This document shows positions 47,237 to 58,411 of a DNA stretch of 64,000 nucleotides, piece after piece. The stretch lies in the NCBI GenBank assembly GCA_027625915.1, contig JANTQA010000008.1:1505001-1569000 (forward strand), given 5' to 3'. A program made the translations under genes and the position numbers. Origin of the DNA: Anaeramoeba flamelloides. Its lineage: Eukaryota; Metamonada; Anaeramoebidae. Under the pieces are notes generated by a model. That model did not search any database. It was not told the DNA's origin and saw nothing but the letters and a program-made list of their open reading frames with translations. Every line of letters starts with the position of its first letter. Within the stretch, counting starts at the first letter, position 1.

Positions 47237-49174
47237 TTATAAAATTGCTTTTTTAAAACACCAGCTAAAATTGAGAATAGGGTCAATTTTTTGACTTTTG
47301 CAAGCAAGCACCCGTTTCTTTTGAGACAATAACGTTGTTTGGTCCTTTTGTGTGCCGTTTCCCAATAGCCCGGCTAGCAAAGGATGGAAAATGATTTGTT
47401 TGAAGGGGAAATGCTCTGTGATATTCTGTGTATTGAATTTCAATTGTTCCATATAATCATTTGACAAAACATTCCAATATTCGCCGCCATTTAAGCTGAA
47501 TCGCACAATTAAGTCCTTGACAACTTTTTGCTTTTTGCCCCTATTATTCGAGTACAAATTTAAAGGATCGTCTTTATAATCCAAATCAATCAATTGGAAA
47601 TATTTTTTCGATACTTCCAAATTGTTAACCAACTCTCTTGCTAAGATTAAGCAAGAAAGCATAAACTTGGATCTCCCAAAGGCGAACAAATGATCTTTGT
47701 AAAACTTTGTACGAATTTCCGGCTCGAAAATGTGTTCCAGTCGATCAACAAATCGTTTGTCAAACCAGTAAAATAGCACTTCCTCGGTGAATATTTGTTG
47801 ATAAATTTTATGTAATTTCTGTTTTAATTTGGTTTCCTTTTTATTTAAATTTTCAATTTCGTTTTTAGTTAGATCTTCGTTACTTTTTTTTGTTTGAAAT
47901 TCTGCTATTCGGACAAGGATTTTTAAAAACTTTTTTGAAATTTTTGGTACATTATTGCTTTTGTTTTGCTTTAATAATTTTAAATATTCCTTTCCTTTTG
48001 CCTGGTTTTGTTCTTGCCTTTGTTCTTGTCCTTGTTCTTGGCTTTCTTCCTTTTCGTTATGTAAATGAATAAGTGAGAATACCCCAATCAGAATTTCTAA
48101 GATATATTCTGTATACGTTCTTCTGGAGTTTGTTAATAAATATTTTAAATTATTTTGGAAATTCTTTGTTTCTCTTTCACTTGCCTTTAAGACTTCACCT
48201 ATTTTTGTTACCAGCTGATTAGTATAAGGAGTCAATTTTTTGAAAGTTGAGCCTCCTGAAATGACCCACATTTGGCCAACCACTAATTTAAAAATTTGCT
48301 TCCCAGATTCGACTACTGTCGATTTTTCTCTTTCGTTTAAATTCTTATTATTGTTGTTCCCAAATAGTTCTCTTTTCCTCCATGGCGACAACAGCTTTTT
48401 TCCATATTTGTTAGCTTTTTTTTTGGTTTTTTGGATTGATATTTCGAGATTTGGCTTTTGATACTTTGTTTTTTTTTGTTTTCGTTTGATATTTGTAATA
48501 ATATTTGAATTCGTAATAATATTTGGATATGTACTGGTGTTTGGGATAGGGTTGGTATTTGTGTGCTTCGTTGTCTTTGGTTTTTGATCGATCTGCTGAT
48601 TCTCCATTTCAGCAATAAAATCTTCAAGTAATAATTGTTGTTCGTTCTCTTTTTTTTCAAGTCGTAATTTTGTTTTCAAACCATACTCGAGCTCGTACTC
48701 AATGTCCTTGGAAATCAAATTGTGATCACTGTTTTGTTGTGTCGTAATCTTGTTAATTGTTTGTTCCCTTTCCCATTCCTTTTTGTTTTCCTTTTGGTTT
48801 TCGTTTTCTCTTTCGTTTTCATTTTCCTTTACTTTTACCTCTTTATTATTGTTGACTTTTTCAGAATTTTGAATGTTGTTCAAGAAAAATGAAGAATCGG
48901 AAGTTGAAGTGTTTTTTAGTCCCAACCCGAATCCTTGAACTGAGGCTTTTTCCAATTCCGATGGATAACTAAAATCAAATAGATCACTGTTGTTCTGATC
49001 AGAAATGTTGGTTCCTAAATTGAAGTCGAATGATGGGAAATCTGAAGAGTCGTAGAGATTGTTGGATGTAAGAGATGAAAAGAGATTGCTTATTTCATCA
49101 AAGCCTTCAGAATCGATCTCCAATAATTTTTCTTCTAAATCGAAAATGTCTTGAGGGTTTATTCGATCATTCAT
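47237..49174 (-). CDS. Unrecognised 645-residue protein with globular C-terminal half
   Basis: Single-exon frame from ATG 49174. Residues 1-110 are acidic and Ser-rich (FDLEEKLLEIDSEGFDEISN, then a run of LYDSSDFPSFDF type). Residues 110-270 are K/N/E/T low complexity with IPNTSTYPNIITNSNIITNI. From about residue 265 (SPWRKRELFG) to the end the composition is that of a folded helical domain: IFKLVVGQMWVISGGSTFKK, YTEYILEILIGVFSLIHL, EEVLFYWFDKRFVDRLEHIF, FGRSKFMLSCLILARELVNN, LNGGEYWNVLSNDYMEQLKF. A short Gln/Glu insert (QEQGQEQRQEQ) interrupts it at about residue 385. An acidic Ser/Phe/Asp-rich N-terminus followed by a basic stretch is seen in transcription regulators, but no DNA-binding motif is visible, so this is speculation. 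No membrane span. Family unknown. Confidence 0.78.
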   Translation of the reverse strand: MNDRINPQDIFDLEEKLLEIDSEGFDEISNLFSSLTSNNLYDSSDFPSFDFNLGTNISDQNNSDLFDFSYPSELEKASVQGFGLGLKNTSTSDSSFFLNNIQNSEKVNNNKEVKVKENENERENENQKENKKEWEREQTINKITTQQNSDHNLISKDIEYELEYGLKTKLRLEKKENEQQLLLEDFIAEMENQQIDQKPKTTKHTNTNPIPNTSTYPNIITNSNIITNIKRKQKKTKYQKPNLEISIQKTKKKANKYGKKLLSPWRKRELFGNNNNKNLNEREKSTVVESGKQIFKLVVGQMWVISGGSTFKKLTPYTNQLVTKIGEVLKASERETKNFQNNLKYLLTNSRRTYTEYILEILIGVFSLIHLHNEKEESQEQGQEQRQEQNQAKGKEYLKLLKQNKSNNVPKISKKFLKILVRIAEFQTKKSNEDLTKNEIENLNKKETKLKQKLHKIYQQIFTEEVLFYWFDKRFVDRLEHIFEPEIRTKFYKDHLFAFGRSKFMLSCLILARELVNNLEVSKKYFQLIDLDYKDDPLNLYSNNRGKKQKVVKDLIVRFSLNGGEYWNVLSNDYMEQLKFNTQNITEHFPFKQIIFHPLLAGLLGNGTQKDQTTLLSQKKRVLACKSQKIDPILNFSWCFKKAIL

Positions 49175-49844
49175 TTTTTGACTATTGGCTAGATTTTTGA
49201 GAGGTAGATCAAGTTTTACAAATGAAAAAAAAATGAAAATAAGTTAAAAATTTTTTCCTTTTGTTTTTCTTGAATTTACTTTCCAAATTGAGTTCACTTC
49301 CGATTATTTTTAGAACAGGTTTCTTCTTTTGTTTCTGTGAAAAAAAAGAGAAACATTCAAAAGAACTTTTAGTGATTTTTTTCTTTAATGAGAAGTTGGA
49401 ATTGGTTTTCCATTTGAGAGGGTGATTTTGTATCAAACAAATCTGCTCTGTTGGTTATAGAAATAAAAGAACTTTGAAAATTTTATTAATTTTTTCTTTT
49501 TTTGATCGATAAATTATGAAGAAATTTCTTGAAAACTTTTGAAGAAATTTGAGATGTTTTATTTCTGTTTTGATGGTTTTTATGATTCGATAAGAAATTG
49601 CATTTAACGAGAAAAATCTTTTTTTGTTAAATCCATTTGACTTTTTTTAAGGTGGATCAAAAAATTATTTTGTCTCAAATTGAAAGACAACGTGTAAATC
49701 TGAAAAACGATCTAAAAGTTAACGAAGAAAAGAAAAAGAAAAAAAATATTTTATTGATCTCAGAATTTGGAGTAAAGGATATAATTTATTTGGAGATAAT
49801 TTACGCGAAAGTTGGACATGTGTAAAAAAAAAACTATTTATATT

Positions 49845-50345
49845 TAACCTTATTTTGTTCCCGAATTTAGAATTTTGTAATAGCAAACAAAGTGGGAAAT
49901 GTACTTTTTATTGCTGGAGAACAAAAATAAGAATTTTAGGGTTAATATTCTTTAAAAATAGAATTTTTTTTTCATTTCAAAAGAGAAAAACAAATTTTGC
50001 TATGTTTTTTTTTTTCGTATAAAGTGTTTTTCTTTTAATTCTTAGTTGTTTAGTCTACAACTTTATGGGGTTTTATCAATTGTTTTTCCCGATATAAAAA
50101 TTTTGGAATGGAAGTGCTATAAATTGGATGTAAATAAATTTTCATTTATTTGTATTTAGTTTTATATCAAAATTTTTTTAAAAGGTTTTTTTTTTGTTTT
50201 TTTAGAATTTGTAACTTCCCTGAATTCGGAATTTTTTAATAACAAAAATAGTGTGAAATGTACTTTTTAGTTGGGGAACTAAAAAAAGAATTTTAGGGTT
50301 AATATTCTCTATAGATAGATTTTTTTTCATTTCAAAAAAATATTC
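49845..50345 (+). repeat. Spaced direct duplication, period about 358 bp
   Basis: 49850-49995 and 50208-50345 share GGGAAATGTACTTTTTA (GTGAAATGTACTTTTTA in the second), AAGAATTTTAGGGTTAATAT and TTTTTTTTCATTTCAAAA in the same order and orientation. Confidence 0.7.
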
Positions 50346-50360
50346 TTGTTAAATAGAAAT

Positions 50361-51508
50361 TTATTTAAGGGACTAGTCTCTATTAATTTTTTTTTTGACC
50401 AATAACTAAATAAGGAATCCTTATCTTGAAATGTGTTTAAAATTGAAAATAGGCGGGTTTTTTCAATGTTAGAACTTTGAGTTCTTGTTTTTTTTCTAAA
50501 ATTTTACAATTCTATCAAAAAAAGTGATTTATAAAAATTTTTGTTTAAAACCTTTCTTTAATGGATGAGAAATTTTTGTTGAATTTTGGATCTAATTATT
50601 ATATCAAAATTAATATTTATTCTCATTAGGAAGAACAGAAAAATAATTTAAAACTGGTGTATATTTTCTTATTCACTTCTGTGCCCCCAACTTGACTCTA
50701 CAGTCAGTTCCACTTTTAAGGCACAAATTTTCAAAGAAATTTAAAGCACAAAAAAATCTCAAATTAAGGCACAAAATTTGTAATTTCTTTTTTTACAATT
50801 TATTTTACTAGAATCTGAATTTTGTGCCTTAATTTGAGATTTTTATAGTACCTTAAATTTTGTTGAAGTTTGTGCCTTGAAAGTGGAACTCACTGTATAA
50901 AGAACTCAATTTGTCTTTTTAATTATTACTATTTAAAAAAAAAGTTCTTATTCTTTTCTTTTATTTTTTTTTGACTCTTACAAAAATTTTTGGAATTTTA
51001 ATTTGGGAATACTTAAAAAAACTTCAAATTCAACAAAAAAAGAGTGTAAAATCAAAAAATAGATTCAATGAAAAAAAGAATTTTATAAGGAAAAGAAACA
51101 AATTTTTTATTTTGAGTAAAGCATATATTGCATATATTTTTCGAATCAAACTTTTTTTCATGCAAATCCAAAAAAAAAAAGCTTTTCAGGTTTATTTTTC
51201 AATTTTTTTTTGTACTTCTTCCACAAAAACAACACAGTTTTGCTTTCTTGCTCATATTTTTTTTTATTTTTTGTATTTTAGCGATAAATTTGAAAAAAAG
51301 CAATTTTGAAAAAAGTGAAAAAAAGGAAAAATTTTTTATTTCTATAAAAACAATAATTAAATCTAATGAATGTCATTTAGCAAGATTCCATTACTATACA
51401 AAGAAGTTTTTCACTTTGATTTCAAATCTAAGTAATTGGCAACAAAATTTTCTAAATCTCTATTAAATTTATCTAAAAAAAATTTAATAGAGACTAGTCC
51501 CTTAAATA
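50361..51508. mobile_element. TIR element with GGGACTAGTCTCTATTAA ends (about 1.15 kb)
   Basis: Left arm TTTAAGGGACTAGTCTCTAT and right arm ATAGAGACTAGTCCCTTAAA form a 27-base near-perfect inverted repeat. A second small hairpin lies just inside the right arm (51455-51492). A family C element is inserted inside (50699-50897). The frames at 50971-51466 are Lys/Phe/Ile-rich and not convincing as proteins. Confidence 0.65.
50699..50897. mobile_element. Family C TIR element, copy 6 (best preserved)
   Basis: TACAGTCAGTTCCACTTTTA at the left and GAAAGTGGAACTCACTGTA at the right. The arms (about 80 bases) include AAGGCACAAA, AATTTAAAGCACAAAA and ATCTCAAATTAAGGCACAAA, each mirrored on the right. Only about 30 bases of unpaired centre remain, so the whole element can fold on itself. 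It lies inside the 50361-51508 element, so it inserted later. Confidence 0.88.
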
Positions 51509-51523
51509 CGATTAAAAATACAA

Positions 51524-52784
51524 TAGAAGTTTTGATGATAACATGCTATAATTCACGATAAAGTTACAAAAATCGCGACAATTTCCATCAAATCGCAATA
51601 TATCAGAAAATCGCGATATTCAATATTATCGTGATAATATAACAAATCGCGATATTCTATAAAATCGCGATAATTATTAAAAAATCGTGATAAATGCCAA
51701 AATATCGCGATTAAAAAGTAATCGTGATATAATAGTTGATGGGTTTTTGGGATAATTGAGAAATATTTTGAATAAAAAATTTTTTTTGATCAAAAAATAG
51801 ATTAGGTAAAAAAAGTTCATTCTTTGAAAAAACACCAAAAAAGATACTTGATCCAATCAAGGATCAGATCCAAGAGTTTTGTTGTGTTTTCATTTTATTT
51901 GGTTGACAAACCTATCGATCCTTTTAGATCAACAACAATAAGAACTAAAGGGAAATAAATATTTTTTCAGTTAATGGTGGTGTTGGAAATTGCTTTGAAT
52001 AATTAGCTTCTAAAATAACCAACCCCTTATCTGTTCTTTAAAGAATGTTTTCTGGGGTTACAATATTTTCATTTTTTCCCAGAAAGCTAAAAGCAGTTGG
52101 ATAGCTCTTCAAAAGATTTCACAACATCCTTGCCAGATGATCACCAATTATTAAGATTTTTTATACAATTCTTGTCTTCTTCTTCTTTTTCTTCTTTGAG
52201 CATCTTTGTATTGGGCAGAAAACACAATTAAAATAATAGAGGTTTTTGTTTGATCGATCACCAATAAGAAGTCAAATTATTCTTTATTCTTTTTGGCTAT
52301 TTAAAATTGTGAAGGTAACAACTCCATTTTAAGAAAACACACATCTTTTATATTCACGTGTATTGATGAGATGGGTAATTATTAGTTTGATCATAAAATT
52401 TGTTTGAGATGTTATATTTTGTTAATAAATAAAAAATGAAAAGAAAACAATTTTGTTTTTCCAGAACAAACCAAACTCATTCCCTTTATAAAAGTTTTCT
52501 GTCTTTCAAAACTTTCAAACACTTGAAGACGGTTCAGAACCCTTACAAACACTTTCTGACATTATTAAAGGGGAAAGTGTTGTAAAATCCAAGAGATTTT
52601 TTTTAAGATTGAAACGAAAATAATAATTTTTCATTTTTTCGCGATAATGTGAATATCCCGATAATGTTATTTATCGCGATTTTATGATTTTCCCCGATAA
52701 AGTTCAACTAATCGCGATTTTTTTAATAGTATTGTGATTTTATTGTTAATATTATGATAATATATGTTATCATCAAAACCTCTA
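51524..52784 (+). mobile_element. Family B foldback element, full copy with TCGCGAT arrays
   Basis: Left end TAGAAGTTTTGATGATAACA and right end (reversed) TAGAGGTTTTGATGATAACA, flanked by TA. The left 210 bases hold about eight spaced copies of ATCGCGAT or close variants (51575-51730); the right 180 bases hold about four. The motif is almost absent from DNA outside family B. The interior (about 850 bp) has no open frame. Spacing of about 20-30 bases suggests binding sites for a protein, perhaps the cognate transposase (inference). Confidence 0.85.
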
Positions 52785-53114
52785 ATATATATTTATTTTA
52801 TTCATTCTGGTGGTAGATACGATTTAGAGTTGCTTATTTTGAGATAAAAATAACATTGTGGATTTTTTTTCACTTGATAAAAAATTAAATATTTTAAAGT
52901 TTTGAGTTTCGTTAATTAACTCATTTCAATAATTTCCCTTTAATTTTCATTTTTCCATAATTTGAAAAAAAAATGTTACTTTTTTCGATTTTTAGCAAAT
53001 GTAAGTTTTTTGCAACAGAGTTATAAACCCAAATTACTACCCACCTGGAAAATAATCGAATACTCCTCAATTTACATAATTACAGGTCATATTATCAAAC
53101 TATACCTAAACATT

Positions 53115-53170
53115 TTAAAGGTTTTATTATTTAGTTGACATCTTATTTATTAAAAGTGAAACTGACTGTA
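53115..53170. mobile_element. Family C right-end fragment
   Basis: ATTAAAAGTGAAACTGACTGTA matches the right TIR of family C. No left partner is seen nearby. Confidence 0.5.
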
Positions 53171-53387
53171 TTGATATCTAGAATTTTATTAAAGTTCACA
53201 TTCTACCTGGAGAAAATGGTTACTGAATCTTAAAAAATATATAATTTTAATTATATCATTCAAATATTGATGATCGGGGATTTGATGATATCCTTACTTA
53301 ATTCACACTAAATTAACAAAAATATCAATCATTTTTACCAAATTTCTCAGTTGTAGAATATCAATATACTAAATATTATCAAGGTAA

Positions 53388-53587
53388 TACAGTCAACACC
53401 ACTTTCAAGACACAAAATTTCAATGAAATTTAAGGCACAACAAAATCCCAAATTAAGGCAAAAAATTCAAATTCTAGTAAAATAATTTGTTCAAAAAAAA
53501 ATTCCAAAAATAATGTTTTAAATTGGGATTTTTTTGTGCCTTGAATTTCATTCAAAGTTTTTTACTTAAAAGTGGAACCAAATATAC
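53388..53587. mobile_element. Family C TIR element, copy 7
   Basis: TACAGTCAACACCACTTTCA at the left, TTAAAAGTGGAACC at the right; interior GAAATTTAAGGCACAACAAA and ATTGGGATTTTTTTGTGCCT. It abuts the truncated family B copy that follows, suggesting insertion at or near its edge. Confidence 0.78.
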
Positions 53588-53594
53588 GAAAAAA

Positions 53595-54480
53595 CCTGAT
53601 ATTCTTTAAAATCGCGATAATTATTTAAAATAGTATGAATGCCAAAATATCACGTTTAAATTGTAATCTCGATATAATGGTTGATAGGTTTTTAGGTTAA
53701 TTCAGTAATATTTTAGAAAAGAAATTTTTTTGATCAAAAAATAGATTATGTGAAAAAAAGTTATTCTTTGAAAAAAAAATAAAAAAGATGTTTGATTTAA
53801 TAAAAGATCAGAGAATTTTATTGTCTAATCTTTTTACTCGGCAGAAAAACGTTTCAATACTTTTAGATCAACAACAATAATAAAAAAGTTAATAACTATT
53901 TTGCCTGTCAATTGTGGTGTTTTAAATTGTGTTGAATAAAAATAGCTTTTAAAATAATCAACACTTCATCCGTTCTTTAAAGAATGTGTCCTTGTGTTAA
54001 AGCATTTTCTTTATACTAAAAAAACTAAAAGGGGTTGAGTAACTCTTCAAAACCTTTCGCCCTTAGCTAGTAACTTTATAATAAATAATTAAGATTTATT
54101 AATTATTTTTTTTCTTCTTGTTCTTCTCATATCTTTGTATTGGGCAGAAAACACAACTAAAGCTTAGGTTTTTTTATTTAATTGGTCATAAATAAGAAAA
54201 CAATAATCTTTATTCTTTTTATTTATTGAACGAAGAATGCAATAGCCCCATTTAAGAAAAAAACATCTAGTTTATATTTAAGTTGATTATTGAAATTGGT
54301 TATTATTAGTTTGGTCATACAATTCGTCTGATATTTCATATTTTTCTAATAAATAAAAAAATGAAAAGAAAAAAATTTTAATTTCAACAATTTTTCGATT
54401 TCCACCCATAAAAACTTTGAATTGGTGGATAAGGTGTTAAAACCAAAATACATTAGAAAGTTTAGTGTTTTTCAAAGATT
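53595..54480 (+). mobile_element. Family B element, copy lacking both tips
   Basis: Starts inside the left array (AAAATCGCGATAATTATT, matching about 51663) and is collinear with 51663-52560: TTTTTTGATCAAAAAATAGA, TTAAAGAATGTGTCC, TTTGTATTGGGCAGAAAACA. The right TCGCGAT arm is missing. Confidence 0.72.
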
Positions 54481-54700
54481 AATAATCTTGAATCTATTTT
54501 TGGAAAATCTTTTAAAATGCCTATTAAGTCTAAAAAAAAAAAAACATTTTTATTGGTAAAGATTAATCAATCCAGATCTCCAAATCGAAATGATTGCTTT
54601 GTATAGTGATAGTAATTTTTGATTTTTATTTTCAATTTATCAGGTTGGTCCATTGTTAACTCCGGTAAACCCTTATTGCTTTAGTAATACTTTATGAAAT

Positions 54701-54701
<1 letters not shown>

Positions 54702-54737
<36 letters not shown>
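54702..54737. repeat. (TA)n microsatellite
   Basis: About 17 uninterrupted TA units. Confidence 0.95.
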
Positions 54738-54741
<4 letters not shown>

Positions 54742-55549
54742 TATCTATTATTCCGAATTTGGGAGAAGAAAATCCAAAAAATATGATCTCTAGCTAATCT
54801 ATTATTCATCCAATATTAACCAGTATTTACAAATAATTAAAAAGTAAAAAAAATTTTGAAATATTAAAACTACTTGCAAATGGTGAGTTCTTCTTTTTTT
54901 TAGATTGATAAATTTTTATCTTTTCTTAATAATAAAAAAAATTCAAAAACTTGGTAATTTTTTTGAGATTAAAAACCATTTTTTTCGAACTTTTCACTTT
55001 TAATAACCGTAAATGAATAAAATTTAAAATTGGATATAGCAGCCAGGGTGAAAAAAAAAAAGAACTTTTAAACTTAAATAGTAATTACTTTGTTAAAACT
55101 TTTATTTTTTTCGATAATATTTTATAAAATAAATTTCATCATTTTTTTAAAAGAAAAATAAAGTCAAAATCTGTAAAATAGATGTATTATTGAAAGTAAG
55201 ATTCTAAAAATAAAAAAATTCAATCAAAAATTAAAAAAATTAAATCTTTTATTCAATCAAAAAATTCTATTAATTTATTTTTTTTCATATAATTAATAAA
55301 TGATTTCACTTTTGAAAATTTAAAAATGAAATATTCACACTTTTACACTGGACAATAAATATAAAGTAAAGTGTGATGGGGGCAGAGGTATAGGTACAAA
55401 ATTAATTATATAAATAAATAAATTGATAAATGCAATAACAATTAAAAAAAAGGGGAAAGAAGAAAGATATTATCAGATAATAATATTAGTTAGAATATTT
55501 ACAATAATACAAAAGGAAGAAAAAAAGGATAGGGACAAAAGAGTCAAAA

Positions 55550-58411
55550 TTATTTCATGAATTTTGAACTAATGTTGTTATTCAAATTAAAAAAGAACCC
55601 CCTAGAAGCGGTTTTTGAAGGTACTTGATTAAATTTGATTCTATAATTTGCAAAATGTTCGTTTGTTTGGTAATAAATGGAAAACCAGCCCAACAAATTC
55701 TCTGTGCCATTGAAATCTTTTTGATAATGCTCAAAAAACTTTGGTAAGAATAATGTGTTGTTCTCAAATAGATACAGATGCTTGACCGAGTATTGGGTAG
55801 CAGAATTTAATTGCTCAATTAAATTATTTGGATGGAAGATTTGGATCTTATTTTGGAAATGGAAATTATAACAAGCGAAATGGATATTTGGGAAAAAATT
55901 CTTTGGTTGGAATTGTTGTCTAATATCATTTGACTTGAAATACTTTTGTGACAGCTTTGCATTGTTGTTTCCTCTGAGAATGCCATTATAAATGTCATCT
56001 AATGAGAAGTAGTGGCTGCCAATCAAATATCTGTGATTTGAAAAAAATTGCCTGAGCGCGTTTCGATCTTTTAAACAGGGGAAGCCATACACGATCAAGG
56101 AGTGGAGAAATAAGGTATTGTAGACATTTAAAAAGAAAGCCAGCCTTTCATTGTCTGACATCCCGTTGAGATCAACCAATTGCAAATTCCCCGTAAGGTT
56201 TACAAATTTTTGGAAAGAGATTGATTTGGAAATGGTTTTCAAATTGACAGTCTTTCTGCTCACGGAATAATGCGCGTCAAGCAAATCCATTAAAATGGAT
56301 AGCAATTGTTTGGCCAATGTGTAGGTATTATTTATACCATTTTCTTGATTGATCTCATCGTTTAGCAAATTATTGGTTTTGACTTGTCGCGATAATTTGA
56401 GCTTCTTTAGATTGGGCGAAAAGATGAATTTTGGATCATTTCGTAAGCTTTTGATTAATTTGAAATATAACAAAGATTCTTGAAAGTCTTTCCACGAGTT
56501 TAAATTCATATGGCTAAACACTGCTTCCTGTGCTTCATCAAACATATTCAGAGAATAATTTTTTTCTTGGATGTTTTTAATAATCTCTTTTCTCATTTCT
56601 GAGATGATATTGATTTCAAATAGTGACTCGGGCTTGATGAATTTTTCAAATATCCTTTTTGAAGCCTTTTCTAATTGCTATTCAATTTTTTTTTTTTTTT
56701 TTGGAATTTTTGTTTTTTTTATTTAAGAATTATCAATTATTTTTGATATTTTTTTTTAATAAAATTTTGAAATAAGATTATATAAAAAAAACAGTTTCAG
56801 GTTTTAAAAAACTTGTTATTGTTCGTTATCAAAAGAAATTCAAAAATGAAAATTACAAACCTTAAGATTGGGGCAACTATTTTTCAAATTTTTAACCTCT
56901 TGAAAAAACATGATATTTTCTTGGTTGAGTCCTTGGCATAAAAACTCTTTGAAATAATCAACACCCGTGGGGATTGCAAGTAGCTGTTCCAAAGAGGTGA
57001 TTTCGTTGTTTGATTCCTGTATTTCCATTTCGTTCAACTTTTTTTTTTTTTGAAAATTGATCATGTCCGAAGTGTAGTTTATTTCTGTTTCACTATCCCC
57101 GCTTTGGGTGGTGACTATACCCAAGGAAGGTTTGTTTCGAAACTCCTTTGGTATTTTTAAATCGGGCATTGAAGTGGAATGATTTAAGTTTTGGTAGCTA
57201 TTGTTCGAATAGGCGTCATGATCATTTAACAGCAAACCGGTCATATCTGATTGTTTCCTCATATGTGATTTCTGGACATTGTTAGTGTGTAACCCGAAAT
57301 TGTCAGAGGAATTGTCAGAAGTCTTGGAATCAAATTCGTCGTTTTTGGAATCCAATTCTTGGAAATTAATATACACTTCCTGTTCTTTTTGATATTGATT
57401 GTTTTTTTTTTTTTGTGATTTTGCCTTGTTTTTTTTGCGTTTAAGCAGCTCCGTTTTGGTTGCAATTCTGCCAACTTTCTTTCTTTTGTTCACTACAAAT
57501 TGATCTTCTGTAGTTTCAGTGTTCTCGGTATTGTCAGTATGGTCAGTTTCTGATTCAATCTTGCTCTCATAAGCCTTTTCTATGCTGCGCTCGGAAAGGT
57601 CATCAATAAGCTCACGGTGCTCGAGAATTTTTTTTTTAAGATTTTTCCTCTCCTTTTTTTGGAATTGGATTTTGATTAATGTCTGAGAAACGATTTGGTG
57701 GGTTTTGAGAAGCTCGTTTTCAGGATCAATTTTCATTTGGCGTTGGTCAATTTCAAATTGGATTTTTCTTTCTCGGTTCTCCACTTTTTTATACTGGACC
57801 TGAAGGACACCCAATAATTCCTCCTTGGCTTCTAATAACTGCCTACCGACCTTTGTTGATTGTTTTAAATTGTAAAAATCTTGGTTTTCTTTCTTTGCTT
57901 TTGCAAGTTCAAGGTTTTCGTTTTTGAGTTTTTTGAGTAATCCATTTGTTTCCCAACAAATGTTCTTGTATTCTTTCTGAAGTTTCCTAAATGTTCTTTG
58001 TAACTTTGTTTTGTTATTTTTTTTGGCTTTTAACACTTTGTTCTTTTCCTCAAGTTTAAGAATTTTTTTAAGTTTTTTCACCTTCAATTCTTGCTTCCTT
58101 AATTCATGTTTTGGGTTGGATTTGGGTTGCCTTTTTCGAAGGGTCTTCAATTTTTTTGTCAAGTACTTTAATTCTTTTTCTAAATTTCTTTTTTGAAAAT
58201 GGAAATCAAAATTCGTTTTTTTTATGTTATTTGTGCTTTGATTTCTTTGGTGGTTGATCATTATATTTTTATTCCCTGCTTTTGATTTGCCTTTAAAAAT
58301 TTGTAATTTTTTCCAAGGCTTTGTAATCTTTTTGTTTGTTTTGGGACTGGAATAAATGTCCCTTGAAGTGGAGTCACTTACTGATCGTGGTTTTTGAACT
58401 CTAATAGACAT
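55550..58411 (-). CDS. Coiled-coil / RGS / DUF547 protein, two exons
   Basis: Exon 1 58411-56861 (517 codons) and exon 2 56677-55550 (375 codons plus stop) join in phase 0 over a 183-bp intron (GTTTGTAA...TTGAATAG), giving 892 residues. Residues 1-75 are basic and Ser-rich, about 75-285 a Lys/Glu/Gln coiled coil, and 285-470 disordered. The RGS domain (about 471-590) is split by the intron: LLAIPTGVDYFKEFLCQGLN and ENIMFFQEVKNL before it, RIFEKFIKPESLFEIN and MFDEAQEAVFSHM...WKDFQES after it. RGS domains accelerate GTP hydrolysis by G-alpha subunits. DUF547 (about 690-850) follows, with DNERLAFFLNVYNTLFLHSL, YFSLDDIYNGILRGN, IHFACYNF and LPKFFEHYQKDF, all conserved in that family, whose biochemical role is unsettled. 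Ser/Thr-rich linkers could be phosphorylated. The fusion implies G-protein signalling linked to the DUF547 activity. Confidence 0.9.

Larger units (their letters stand above)
49175..55549. other. Gene-free stretch rich in nested TIR elements
   Basis: Holds a spaced duplication (49845-50345), the GGGACTAGTCTC element with a family C copy inside it, family B full copy, a lone family C right end (about 53115-53170), family C copy 7, a family B partial copy and a (TA)n tract. The part 54490-55549 outside the (TA)n tract shows nothing assignable. Confidence 0.6.

Noticed and set aside
50971-51466. Overlapping Lys/Phe frames as a transposase of the 50361-51508 element
   Set aside because: No catalytic DDE/D spacing or helix-turn-helix is visible and composition is that of random A/T-rich DNA.
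51570-51735. TCGCGAT series as a CRISPR array
   Set aside because: Units are only 7-8 bases, spacing is irregular, the host is eukaryotic, and the series lies in both arms of a TIR element.
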